Assembly (NCBI RefSeq): GCF_003626635.1
Contig: NZ_RAZT01000005.1
Coordinates: forward strand, 124,001-188,000
From: Micromonospora musae
Lineage (GTDB): Bacteria > Actinomycetota > Actinomycetes > Mycobacteriales > Micromonosporaceae
Direction of reading: 5' to 3'
Length of the DNA: 64,000 bases
Shown here: piece after piece, positions 24,781-33,068 of the stretch
Numbering within the stretch: the stretch's first letter is position 1
Layout: each line of letters begins with the position of its first letter
Position numbers and translations under genes: made by a program
The notes under the pieces: model-generated
What the model saw: the letters and a program-made list of their open reading frames with translations, nothing else
What the model was told of the DNA's origin: nothing
Databases searched by the model: none

Positions 24781-25758
24781 TCAGTGCGGGGGGACGCGGG
24801 TCAGGTACGTGTGGTGGGTGGTGAAGCCGAACCGGCGGTAGAGGGCGACGGCGGCGGTGTTGCGCTGCTCGACCTGGAGGAAGGCGTCAGTGGCGCCGGC
24901 CTCCGCGCCCCACTGCCCGAGCGCGCGGACGATCCGGCCGGCCAGCCCCTGACGTCGGGCCGCCGGCAGCACCTCGATGACGGTCAGCCCCAGCCAGCGG
25001 CCCTGTCCGGTCACCGTGCCCCGGCCCATCCCGACCAGCTCGCCGTCGGCGTACGCGTGCGCGAAGCGGACCTGCTCCACCGCGGTCAGCACGTGGCGGG
25101 CGGCGTCCGGCAGGCCGGCCTTGCGGTCACCCACGACCGCCAGCCACTCCGGTGCGGGGGCGGTCGCCAGCCGTATCGACGCCGACCCGCCCGGGCCCCG
25201 GGGCGCCGGTGGGGTCGGCGAGGCGGCGGTCACCAGGGGGAGCGGCGCGGTCTGCACCAGCACCGGCGGTCGGCCGCTCCAGCCCCGGGCGTCCAGCTCG
25301 GCGCCGACCGGCGTGGCGAGTGGCAGCGGGGTGTTCACCAGCGGGGTGAGGCCACGCTCGGCGTACCACCGCTCGACCGTGTCCAGGGCCGCCGGCAGCG
25401 GCCGGTCCGGGTCGCCGACGGGTAGCGCCGAGTTGGCCCGCCCGGTCCAGCCGTCGGCGGCCCGCAGCAGCCAGCCACCCAGCCGCTCGCGCGTGGGCGC
25501 CGGCCAGGCCTCGTCGGCGGCGAGCTCCAGCTCGATCACGGCCGCCGCGGTGGGGCGGCGGGCCGGCGGCACCCGCTTGGCCCGGTGCACCTCGTCCCGG
25601 GGCACGCGCAGCGGGCCGTGCGCGGTGCTCAACGTGAGATGGGTCTCGTCCAGCTCGACCAACTCGCCGAGGGCGTCGGAGAACAGGGGTCGGCCTTCGC
25701 GAATACCGACAATCCGCCGAACCACGATCCGGTGTCCCACATCCTGCTGACCCAGCAC
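24781..25758 (-). CDS. GNAT acetyltransferase with N-terminal accessory domain
   Basis: A 325-residue protein. The first 65 residues look like a small beta-barrel (VVRRIVGIREGRPLFSDALGELVELDETHLTLSTAHG), and the C-terminal 150 residues are a GNAT domain with motif A in VIEVLPAARRQGLAGRIVRALG and the motif B ending NTAAVALYRRFGF. This layout recalls mycobacterial Rv0428c-type acetyltransferases. The acetyl acceptor is unknown. The GTG at 25758 has GGGGAGGGGG upstream. It is divergent from the fdxA-dapC operon. Confidence 0.78.
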   Translation of the reverse strand: MLGQQDVGHRIVVRRIVGIREGRPLFSDALGELVELDETHLTLSTAHGPLRVPRDEVHRAKRVPPARRPTAAAVIELELAADEAWPAPTRERLGGWLLRAADGWTGRANSALPVGDPDRPLPAALDTVERWYAERGLTPLVNTPLPLATPVGAELDARGWSGRPPVLVQTAPLPLVTAASPTPPAPRGPGGSASIRLATAPAPEWLAVVGDRKAGLPDAARHVLTAVEQVRFAHAYADGELVGMGRGTVTGQGRWLGLTVIEVLPAARRQGLAGRIVRALGQWGAEAGATDAFLQVEQRNTAAVALYRRFGFTTHHTYLTRVPPH

Positions 25759-25760
25759 GA

Positions 25761-25790
25761 TCGACCCCCTCCCCGGCGAGATACTAGGCT
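25761..25790 (+). promoter_or_regulatory. Candidate promoter of fdxA-dapC
   Basis: TCGACC (25761-25766) and TAGGCT (25785-25790) are 18 bases apart and read toward fdxA, leaving a leader of about 40 nt with a GGAGG ribosome site. Confidence 0.45.
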
Positions 25791-25836
25791 CTTACCGTCG
25801 CGGAGATCGCGGCGCGTCTTGCGGAGGAGAAGACCG

Positions 25837-26163
25837 GTGACCTACATCATCGCCGAGCCGTGCGTGGATGTGCTCGACAAGGCATGCATCGAGGAGTGCC
25901 CGGTCGACTGCATTTACGAGGGCAACCGGATGCTCTACATCCACCCCGACGAGTGCGTCGACTGTGGTGCCTGTGAGCCCGTCTGCCCGGTCGAGGCGAT
26001 CTTCTACGAGGACGACGTGCCGGAGCAGTGGAAGGACTACACGGGCGCCAACTACGAGTTCTTCGAGGACCTCGGCTCGCCCGGCGGCGCCTCGAAGATC
26101 GGCAAGGTGGAGAAGGATGCGGCGTTCGTCGCCGCGCAGCCGCCGCGCGGTGAGGGACACTGA
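25837..26163 (+). CDS. fdxA: 7Fe ferredoxin
   Basis: A 108-residue bacterial ferredoxin with one [3Fe-4S] and one [4Fe-4S] centre. The N terminus TYIIAEPCVDVLDKACIEECPVDCIYEG and the second cluster CVDCGACEPVCPVEAI are diagnostic; the remaining C-terminal tail is the longer Azotobacter-type extension. It serves as a soluble electron carrier, for example to P450s or oxidoreductases. The GTG at 25837 has GGAGG at about 8 bases. Its stop overlaps the apparent CTG start of dapC, an arrangement conserved in actinomycetes (fdxC-dapC in Mycobacterium). Confidence 0.93.
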   Translation: MTYIIAEPCVDVLDKACIEECPVDCIYEGNRMLYIHPDECVDCGACEPVCPVEAIFYEDDVPEQWKDYTGANYEFFEDLGSPGGASKIGKVEKDAAFVAAQPPRGEGH

Positions 26164-27269
26164 GCCGGCCCGCGCCGATCTCGGCGCACCTGCCCGACTT
26201 CCCCTGGGACACTCTGGACGCGGCGGCCACCGTCGCCGCCGCGCACCCGGAGGGCCTGATCAACCTCTCCGTCGGCACGCCGGTCGACCCGGTGCCGCAG
26301 GTGATCCGGCAGGCGCTGGCTGACGCCTCCGACTCCCCCGGTTACCCGCTGACCGCCGGCACCCCCGCGCTGCGCGCGGCGATCACCGCCTGGGTCGTCC
26401 GCGCCTGCGGCGCCGGGGCGAACGGTCTGGGCGTGCTGCCGACCATCGGCTCGAAGGAGCTGGTCGCCTGGCTGCCGACCCTGCTCGGGATCGGGCCGGA
26501 CGACGTGGTCGTGGTGCCGTCGGTCAGCTACCCGACCTACGAGGTGGGTGCCCGACTCGCCGGTGCCACCGTGGTGCGCAGCGACTCGCTGACGTCGGTC
26601 GGTCCGACCTCGCGGGTCCGGCTGGTCTGGGTCAACTCGCCGGGCAACCCGAACGGCAAGGTGCTGCCCGCCGCCCACCTGCGCAAGGTGGTCGACTGGG
26701 CGCGCGAGCGGGGCGCAGTGGTCGCCAGTGACGAGTGCTACCTACCCCTGGGCTGGTCGGCCGAGCCGGTCTCGGTGCTCTCGCCCGAGGTCTGTGGCGG
26801 CTCGTACGACGGGGTACTGGCGGTGCACTCGCTCTCCAAGCGGTCGAACCTCGCCGGCTACCGAGCCGGTTTCGTCGCCGGTGACGCGGCGCTGGTGGCG
26901 GAGCTGCTCGCGGTGCGCAAGCACGCCGGCATGATCGTGCCCGCGCCGGTGCAGGCGGCGATGGTGGCCGCCCTGCAGGACGACGAGCACGCCGTGGAGC
27001 AGCGGGAGCGTTACCGGGCCCGACGCGAGGTGCTGCGTCAGGCGTTCGAGGCGGCCGGCTTCACCATCGAGCACTCGGAGGCGGGCCTCTACCTCTGGGC
27101 GACCCGCGGCGAGGACTGCTGGAAGACGGTGGACTGGCTGGCCCGGCGGGGCGTCCTCGTCGCCCCCGGCCTCTTCTACGGTCCGACCGGTGGGCAGCAC
27201 GTCCGGGTCGCGCTCACCGAGTCCGACGAGCGGGTCGCCGCGGTGGCCGGCCGGCTCGCCGACCAGTGA
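26160..27269 (+). CDS. dapC: N-succinyldiaminopimelate aminotransferase
   Basis: A 369-residue fold-type I aminotransferase for lysine/diaminopimelate synthesis. Motifs include INLSVGTPVDPVP, YPLTAGTPALR, WVNSPGNPNGKV, the PLP lysine in VHSLSKRSNLAGYR and the C-terminal VRVALTESDER. Homology-like sequence (SAHLPDFPWDTLDAAA) begins directly after the fdxA stop. In frame there is a TGA at 26151, no ATG, GTG or TTG before 26292, and a CTG at 26160 that overlaps the fdxA TGA (CTGA). Starting at 26292 would remove 44 conserved residues, so a CTG start is inferred. Length fits DapC. Confidence 0.88.
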   Translation: MSRPAPISAHLPDFPWDTLDAAATVAAAHPEGLINLSVGTPVDPVPQVIRQALADASDSPGYPLTAGTPALRAAITAWVVRACGAGANGLGVLPTIGSKELVAWLPTLLGIGPDDVVVVPSVSYPTYEVGARLAGATVVRSDSLTSVGPTSRVRLVWVNSPGNPNGKVLPAAHLRKVVDWARERGAVVASDECYLPLGWSAEPVSVLSPEVCGGSYDGVLAVHSLSKRSNLAGYRAGFVAGDAALVAELLAVRKHAGMIVPAPVQAAMVAALQDDEHAVEQRERYRARREVLRQAFEAAGFTIEHSEAGLYLWATRGEDCWKTVDWLARRGVLVAPGLFYGPTGGQHVRVALTESDERVAAVAGRLADQ

Positions 27270-27318
27270 CGTCGCGTCGTCGGTCGACGACGGTACGAGC
27301 GGGACACCGGGGTACGTG

Positions 27319-28332
27319 ATGGTGCGCAGCGTGGGTCAGCGGCCGAGGGTCGCGGTGGTGGGTACCGGCCTCATCGGCGGGTCCATCCTGCTCCGGCTGC
27401 GGGAGGTCTACCCGGACGTCGTCGGCTGGGACCCGGATCCGGCCACCCGCGCCGTCGGCCGTGACCGGGGTGTCCGCTTCCCCGACGCGCTGGCCGACGC
27501 GGTCCGGGACCGGGACGTCGTCTTCCTCGCCGGGCCGCTGGCCAGCCTGCCGGAGACCCTGCTCACCGTCGCCCGGCACACCGGTGACGACTGTGTGGTC
27601 ACCGACGTGGGCAGCACCAAGGACGCGGTGGCCCGCTTCGCGGTCGAGCAGGGCCTGACCGGGCGGTTCGTGCCCGGCCACCCGATGGCGGGCACCGAGC
27701 GGTCCGGGCTGACCGCCGCCGTGCCGGAGCTGTTCGACGGGGCGGCCTGGGTGCTCTGCCCGAGCCTCGACGGGATCGGGCCGTTCCGAATGCTGGCCGG
27801 CCTCCTCGTGACGGTCTTCTCGGCCCGCGTCGTGCCGATGTCTCCGACGGTGCACGACTCGGTGGTCGCCCTCTCCTCCCACGTCCCCCACCTGCTGGCG
27901 GGGAGCCTCGCCGGGGCGGCGGCCGACGTGGGGATCCGGGACGCCGTGCTCGGCCTGGCGGCCGGGAGCTTCCGGGACGGCACGCGGGTGGTCGGCACGC
28001 CGGTGGAGCGCATCGCGGACATGCTCTTCCAGAACCGGGACGAGGTGCTCGGCCAGCTCGGCCAGGTCCGCGTGGTGCTCGACGCGCTGGTCGACGCGTT
28101 GCGCCGGGACGACGCGGACGCGCTGGTCGAGCGCTACCGGCGGGCGCAGGAGCTACGTCACGCGCTCCTCGACCGGGCGCTGGACGAGCAGCGGCGTGAG
28201 TTCCCGATCGACGGGGACCACGCCGACGAGTTGGCGTACCTGCTGGAGCTGGGCTCGGCGGGCGGCCAGCTGACCGGCTGCGCCGCCGATGCGGACGTGG
28301 TGACCTACCTGGCGCGTCGTCCGCCGGCGTGA
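27319..28332 (+). CDS. tyrA: Prephenate dehydrogenase
   Basis: A 337-residue NAD(P)-dependent dehydrogenase converting prephenate to 4-hydroxyphenylpyruvate for tyrosine. The Rossmann motif is VAVVGTGLIGGSI; the family blocks TDVGSTKDAV, GHPMAGTERSG and SSHVPHLLAGSLA are all present. The C-terminal part is helical and dimer-forming, without a clear ACT domain. The start was placed at the ATG at 27319, one codon after an alternative GTG, because the Rossmann strand follows at once. It lies 49 bases behind dapC and may be co-transcribed. Confidence 0.9.
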   Translation: MVRSVGQRPRVAVVGTGLIGGSILLRLREVYPDVVGWDPDPATRAVGRDRGVRFPDALADAVRDRDVVFLAGPLASLPETLLTVARHTGDDCVVTDVGSTKDAVARFAVEQGLTGRFVPGHPMAGTERSGLTAAVPELFDGAAWVLCPSLDGIGPFRMLAGLLVTVFSARVVPMSPTVHDSVVALSSHVPHLLAGSLAGAAADVGIRDAVLGLAAGSFRDGTRVVGTPVERIADMLFQNRDEVLGQLGQVRVVLDALVDALRRDDADALVERYRRAQELRHALLDRALDEQRREFPIDGDHADELAYLLELGSAGGQLTGCAADADVVTYLARRPPA

Positions 28333-28375
28333 GCGCGAGCTGAGCGCTGCTCCGGCGCTCGGGCGCGGCCACGAC

Positions 28376-28381
28376 TAGGGT
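28376..28381 (+). promoter_or_regulatory. Leaderless -10 box of SIMPL gene
   Basis: TAGGGT followed by six bases and then the ATG at 28388. The same layout occurs at four or more other genes in this window. Confidence 0.45.
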
Positions 28382-28387
28382 GAGGGC

Positions 28388-29029
28388 ATGGTGGACGGGC
28401 CGGTGGTGACGGTACGCGGGGAGGCGTACCGGGAGGTGCCCCCGGAGCTGGCCCGGTTCGCGGTCACCGTGACAGCCCGCGACCGGGAGCGGGAGGCCAC
28501 CCTGACCAGGCTGGCCGAACGGGCCGCCGCCGTCCGCGTGCGGCTCGACGGCGAGGGCGCGGCGATCGAGCGGCGGGAGACCGGGGAGCTGCGGGTGCGC
28601 CCGGAGACCCGGCGCGGCACCGAGCGGGTGGTCGCCTGGCACGGAAGTGTCACCACCACCGTCACGGTCAGCGACTTCACCGCCCTCGGCGAGCTGATGC
28701 TCCGCGTGGCCGAGCTGGACCAGGTCGAGATCGCCGGGCCGTGGTGGTCGCTACGGCCGGACAGCCCGACGTACCGCGAGGTCCGGCACGCCGCGATCGC
28801 CGACGCCCTCGCCCGGGGCCGGGAGTACGCCGAGGCGCTCGGTGCCCGTGTCACCGCGCTCGTCGAGCTGGCGGACACCGGTGTCGAGCGGCCGATGATG
28901 GCCCGGATGGCGTACGCGGGCGGCCCCGAGGGGGGCGGGAGGCCGGAGCTCGACCTCGATCCGCAGCCGCAGTCGGTGCAGGCCGCCGTGCAGGCGCGGT
29001 TCGCGATCTCCGAGCCGGTTCTGGGCTGA
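28388..29029 (+). CDS. SIMPL-domain (DUF541) protein
   Basis: A 213-residue protein with the SIMPL/DUF541 layout: an N-terminal VVTVRGEAYREVPPELARFAVTVTARD strand pair, a repeated beta-alpha-beta core (TTTVTVSDFTALGELMLRVAEL) and the REVRHAAIADALARGREYAEALG helix. No signal peptide is visible, unlike many homologues that are exported. The family forms ring-like oligomers and its role is not settled. The stop shares one base with the start of the kinase gene (TGATG). Confidence 0.78.
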   Translation: MVDGPVVTVRGEAYREVPPELARFAVTVTARDREREATLTRLAERAAAVRVRLDGEGAAIERRETGELRVRPETRRGTERVVAWHGSVTTTVTVSDFTALGELMLRVAELDQVEIAGPWWSLRPDSPTYREVRHAAIADALARGREYAEALGARVTALVELADTGVERPMMARMAYAGGPEGGGRPELDLDPQPQSVQAAVQARFAISEPVLG

Positions 29030-29676
29030 TGGCGCCGGCACAGGTGCTCCCGGTCGAGGAGCTGATCGAGCGGGCGCGCTCCCTCGCCGAGGCCGGCCCC
29101 CGCCAGCTGCTCGGCATCGCGGGCGCGCCGGGCGCGGGCAAGTCCACCCTCGCCGAGCGGATCGTCGCCGGGGTCGGGTCGGCCGCCCGGTTGGTGCCGA
29201 TGGACGGTTTCCATCTCGCCCAGGTGCAGCTGGAGCGGCTCGCCCGCGCCGACCGTAAGGGCGCTGCCGACACCTTCGACGCCAACGGCTACGTCTCGCT
29301 GCTGCGCCGGCTGCACCGGCTGGAGCCGACCTCCGTCTACGCGCCCGCGTTCCGCCGTGACCTGGAGGAGCCGATCGCCGGCTCGATCGAGGTGCCGCCG
29401 GAGGTGCGCCTCGTGGTGACCGAGGGCAACTACCTGCTGCTGCCGTTGACGCCGTGGGACGAGGTGCGGTCCCTGCTGCACGAGGCGTGGTTCCTCGACC
29501 TCGACGCCGAGCTGCGGCTGCGTCGGCTCACCGCCCGGCACGTCGCGTACGGGCGGTCCGAGACGGCGGCGCGGGCGTGGGCGATGGGCAGCGACGAGGA
29601 GAACGCGACGCTTGTCGCCGGCACCGCCGGCCGGGCGGACATGGTGGTGCGGCTAGCCGAGGCCCCGCCGGGGTAG
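29029..29676 (+). CDS. P-loop nucleoside/nucleotide kinase family protein
   Basis: A 215-residue kinase with Walker A GAPGAGKST, MDGFH after strand 2, and DTFDANGYVSLLRRLH, YAPAFRRDLEEP and VVTEGNYLLLP, which together mark the uridine kinase / pantothenate kinase / YggC-like group. The substrate is a small hydroxylated metabolite but cannot be named. The ATG overlaps the SIMPL stop by one base. Its 3' end overlaps the convergent membrane-protein gene by 24 bases. Confidence 0.8.
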   Translation: MAPAQVLPVEELIERARSLAEAGPRQLLGIAGAPGAGKSTLAERIVAGVGSAARLVPMDGFHLAQVQLERLARADRKGAADTFDANGYVSLLRRLHRLEPTSVYAPAFRRDLEEPIAGSIEVPPEVRLVVTEGNYLLLPLTPWDEVRSLLHEAWFLDLDAELRLRRLTARHVAYGRSETAARAWAMGSDEENATLVAGTAGRADMVVRLAEAPPG

Positions 29677-32271
29677 CGGGACCTCGCGCAGCAGCAGCCG
29701 CGTGACCCGGGCCCGCTCCTGCTGGAACTCCGGCGCCTGCGGGTAGCCGCTGTGGTTCCGGATGGGTGGGTCGGCCACCTCGCCGTCGCTGGGGTGCAGC
29801 GCCTCCGGGTCGCGCACGGTCGTGTTCCGCTCGCCCGCGTCGACCGGCCAGCCGAGCGGGTCGGTGCTCCGCCAGAAGTTCGTCCAGCCCGACCGGCCGG
29901 CGGAGGTGGTCAACGCACCGGTCAACGTGGGTAGCCGGTCCGGCCCGAAGTAGGCCGGGAAGACCCGCCCGTAGAGCCGGGTCAGCTGGCAGCCGTACGA
30001 GAAGAACCAGATCCGGCGCCGCCACCGGTCGGGCAGTTGCAGGATGACGGCCGCGCAGATCACCGTGCCCTGGCTGTGGCCGGAGAGGATGATGCCCGCC
30101 ATCCGGCGCGGGTCGCCGTCGCGGAGGGCGAGCAGCCCGGCGATCCTGGTCTGCAGCTCGGGCACGGCGCGCTCGGCGTAGCTCGGCGGGGCGAGCGGGT
30201 GGGCGGAGCGCGGCCAGAACGTGCCCACGTCCCAGATCACTCCGACGGTGCGCCGTACGGTGTCGTTGCGGTAGACCAGCGCGCCGATCGCGGCGACCAG
30301 CACGGGCAGCCAACCGAGCATCGAGCCACCGACGTCGGCGACGAACTTCACCACGGCCGCGCCCTCGGTGGCCCGCATCGGATGCGGTCGGGCGTGGGAC
30401 AGCACGGCCGCGCAGCCGAGGGTGGCCACCCCGGCGGCGACCACGGCGTAGCGCCCGACGAGCCGGATCGCGTGCTCGCCGACCAGCCGGTGCAGGGCGT
30501 GGAAGAGGCTGACGTCGCGGCACCGGCGCAGCTCGTGCGGGGAGAGCGCGTGCCCGGCGGGCGTCAGCTCGGCGTACGCCTGGCGGCGCAGCCGGTTCAG
30601 CAGCAGGCCGGCGCGGGCGACGGTGACCGCGAGCGCGACGATCGCGACGGCGAAGGCGAGCCCGCTCCACAGCACCGGGACCGGTGGGGTGATCGTGCTC
30701 CGGCCGCTCGGGGTGGCCCCGTTGTTGAGCCGGTCGGCGACCCAGTAGAGCAGCCCCGCGCAGTTGGCGACGCAGAGCAGCCAACCAGCGCCCGCGATGA
30801 CGGCCGGCCCCCGGCCACCCCACGCGACCGCGCTGTGTGGCGCGGCGGCGCGCTCGTCGACCGCGTGGGTGGGGGGCAGCGCCAGTCCGACGGCGGCGAG
30901 CGCGACGGCCGGCACGACGAGCATCCACACCTTCAGGGGCGCCGGCGCCTCCGGCACCAGGGGCAACCGGCCGTCGACCCAGGACACGCCGAGCACGAGC
31001 AGGCCTGCGGCGGTCATCGGTGGCGCCAACGCGCGGCGGCCGGCGCGGGCGACCGCGCCGATCGCGATCAGTAGCAGCAGCTGGCCCAGGCTCAGCCAGG
31101 AGACGATCCAGTCGTATCCGGGCAGCGACCTGTCGACGAGGCAGCCCGGCGTGCCGGGATCGCGGGCGCAGCCGGTCGGTGGGCGCAGCCCGGCGAGGGG
31201 GGTACCAGCCGGCCCGTCGGGCAGCAGCAGGAGCGCCACGGTGCCGGTCACGGTGAGCGCGGTGAGCCCGGCGACCCCGACGGTCCACCGGCCGATCCGG
31301 GTGGCGCCGCTCCGCCGGGTGAGGCTCGGCCGGCCGAGCGCCACCACCACGATCAGCAGGGCCGCGCCGCCGGCCGCGGCGGTGGGCCAGGCGACCAGCG
31401 CGCGGATTCCCCGGGGCGGGTCCATGGCCAGCACCGTGCCGAGCGGCACCGCGGCGGCGACGATCGCGCCGGTGCAGAGGTGCAGCACGGCCGAGCGGCG
31501 CAGCTGCCCCTCCCCGTGCCAGAAGGTGCGGTCCTGCAACGGGTTCGTCGGCTCGGTAGGTGGCCGGTCGGGGCGGGGCTCCGGGTCGTCGGGCGGCGCG
31601 TCGGCGTGGATCGGCCGCGGCTGGCGGGGGAGGGGGCCGGTGCCGGGGCCGGCGGGCATCTGGGCTTCGTACTGGTACGTCCGCCAGGCGAGCAGCCCCA
31701 GCAGCGCGAGCAGCCCGATCGGGGCGACGAGCCCGATGGCGAGCGCGCGGGCACCCTCGCTCCACCACCCCTCGCCGAGGAACTCCCACGGTCCCGGGAC
31801 CCGGCGCAGGCACTCCTCGTCGACGCACTGCCAGCCGATCAGGTCGACGCCGATCCCGGTCACCGCGACGACCACCGTGCAGGTCAGGCTGAGGCAGAAG
31901 AGGCGAATCAGCCAGGCGGTCAGGCCGGGGCCGCTGGACCAGCGTTCCCGGTCCGACTCCGGGGGTATCGCGGGCCGGGCGTGCAGCGCGACGTTGGCGA
32001 GGGTGAAGGGCAGCAGCAGCGTCCAGAGGGCGCGCTCGACGTCGCGCGCGGTCCGTGCGCCGGAGGTCAACTGCCCCCAGCTGTACGCCTCGACGACGAG
32101 CGGGTCGTCCGTTCCGGTGCCGGGGGCGCGGTAGAAGCCGGTCGCCGCGCCGCCGGCGACCAGGCGCGGCTGGGGCGACCCGCCGGTCGGATCGGGGCGC
32201 AGGCCGAGGATCTGCGCCGGGGGCGTGTTGGACACCCCGTGCACCCGTAGCTCGAGAACCCGACCGATCAT
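29653..32271 (-). CDS. Large polytopic membrane protein with lipase-like GHSQG motif
   Basis: An 872-residue protein joining an alpha/beta-hydrolase pattern to a membrane-embedded body. The N terminus RVLELRVHGVSNTPPAQ resembles the first hydrolase strand with its HG dipeptide, about ten membrane segments follow in the middle, and the C-terminal part contains ILSGHSQGTVICAAVILQL, a nucleophile elbow of the GxSxG type, then FFSYGCQLTRLYGR. The natural substrate is unknown; a membrane-anchored esterase or lipase is possible. The ATG at 32271 has GGGAGG at 5 bases. It shares 24 bases with the convergent kinase gene. Confidence 0.68.
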   Translation of the reverse strand: MIGRVLELRVHGVSNTPPAQILGLRPDPTGGSPQPRLVAGGAATGFYRAPGTGTDDPLVVEAYSWGQLTSGARTARDVERALWTLLLPFTLANVALHARPAIPPESDRERWSSGPGLTAWLIRLFCLSLTCTVVVAVTGIGVDLIGWQCVDEECLRRVPGPWEFLGEGWWSEGARALAIGLVAPIGLLALLGLLAWRTYQYEAQMPAGPGTGPLPRQPRPIHADAPPDDPEPRPDRPPTEPTNPLQDRTFWHGEGQLRRSAVLHLCTGAIVAAAVPLGTVLAMDPPRGIRALVAWPTAAAGGAALLIVVVALGRPSLTRRSGATRIGRWTVGVAGLTALTVTGTVALLLLPDGPAGTPLAGLRPPTGCARDPGTPGCLVDRSLPGYDWIVSWLSLGQLLLLIAIGAVARAGRRALAPPMTAAGLLVLGVSWVDGRLPLVPEAPAPLKVWMLVVPAVALAAVGLALPPTHAVDERAAAPHSAVAWGGRGPAVIAGAGWLLCVANCAGLLYWVADRLNNGATPSGRSTITPPVPVLWSGLAFAVAIVALAVTVARAGLLLNRLRRQAYAELTPAGHALSPHELRRCRDVSLFHALHRLVGEHAIRLVGRYAVVAAGVATLGCAAVLSHARPHPMRATEGAAVVKFVADVGGSMLGWLPVLVAAIGALVYRNDTVRRTVGVIWDVGTFWPRSAHPLAPPSYAERAVPELQTRIAGLLALRDGDPRRMAGIILSGHSQGTVICAAVILQLPDRWRRRIWFFSYGCQLTRLYGRVFPAYFGPDRLPTLTGALTTSAGRSGWTNFWRSTDPLGWPVDAGERNTTVRDPEALHPSDGEVADPPIRNHSGYPQAPEFQQERARVTRLLLREVPLPRRGLG

Positions 32272-32373
32272 GCCGCCTCCCGATGAAGACGTCATTACCC
32301 ACAGTGCCGGTCGTAGGGGGTGGCTGGCAAGCCGTGGAACGGTCGTTCGTGCAGGTGGAAGCCTTGATAACGA

Positions 32374-32922
32374 CTATTCGACGGACCGTACGGCGCGGGC
32401 GGGGTTGCCGAGCGCGACGACGTTCGGTGGTAGGTCGCGGGTAACCACGGCCCCCGCGCCGACGACGGTGTTCGCCCCGACGTCGATTCCGGCGAGCACG
32501 ATGACGCCGCCGCCGAGCCAGACGTTGTCGCCGATGGTGATCGGCCTGGCCGACTCCCACTTCGCCCGGCGCGGCTCGGGCTCCACGGGATGCGTCGGGG
32601 TGAGCAGTTGGACGTTCGGGCCGATCTGGACGTCCGCGCCGATGGTGATCGGTGCGACGTCGAGGAAGACGGCGTTGAAGTTGACGAAGCAGCGCGGCCC
32701 GATCCGAGTCCGTGAGCCGTAGTCGCAGTAGAAGGGTGGCCGGATCTCGGTCTCCGCACCCACCTCGCCGAGCAGGTCTCGCAGCGCCGCGAGCCGGGCG
32801 GCGGGATCGTCGGCGGGGCTGGTGTTGAAGCGCTCCATCAGGCGTACGGCGCGGGCCAGCTCGGCGACGATCTCCGGGTCGTCGGCCTGGTACAGGTCGC
32901 CCGCGAGCAGGCGCTCCTTCAT
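32374..32922 (-). CDS. Sugar O-acetyltransferase, maltose acetyltransferase type
   Basis: A 182-residue left-handed beta-helix acetyltransferase. The N-terminal MKERLLAGDLYQADDPE is the maltose-acetyltransferase domain, followed by hexapeptide repeats (IRPPFYCDYGSRTRIG, FVNFNAVFLDVAPITIGADVQIG, ITIGDNVWLGGGVIVLAGIDVGANTVVGAGAVVTRDLPPNVVALGNPARAVR). Candidate catalytic histidine is in LTPTHPVEP. It acetylates a sugar hydroxyl from acetyl-CoA. The ATG at 32922 fits family length (about 183); earlier GTG and TTG starts exist. It is divergent from the subtilisin gene. Confidence 0.85.
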   Translation of the reverse strand: MKERLLAGDLYQADDPEIVAELARAVRLMERFNTSPADDPAARLAALRDLLGEVGAETEIRPPFYCDYGSRTRIGPRCFVNFNAVFLDVAPITIGADVQIGPNVQLLTPTHPVEPEPRRAKWESARPITIGDNVWLGGGVIVLAGIDVGANTVVGAGAVVTRDLPPNVVALGNPARAVRSVE

Positions 32923-32970
32923 GGACGTCACCGGTAGATCATCCCGGCCTTTTCGCCCTACTGCCGGAAA

Positions 32971-33011
32971 GTCAGTCAATTTTCTGACTCTTCACCGCAT
33001 ACCGCGTATGC
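32971..33011. promoter_or_regulatory. Two palindromes in the subtilisin upstream region
   Basis: AGTCAG-N8-CTGACT is centred near 32980 in an AT-rich stretch, and GCATAC-CGC-GTATGC occupies 32997-33011. Both are perfect 6-bp inverted repeats, 58 or more bases before the subtilisin start and in the divergent gap with the acetyltransferase. They are candidate operators. Confidence 0.42.
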
Positions 33012-33068
33012 AATGCTGACCGGCGTCGATGCCCTCATCGGTTACCACGCCCCATCAGGGAGGATCCG

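Noticed and set aside
29528..32560. A 1010-codon frame overlapping the membrane hydrolase gene
   Set aside because: It is Arg/Pro-rich without membrane or catalytic motifs; the frame at 29653-32271 has membrane helices, a ribosome site and a GHSQG motif.
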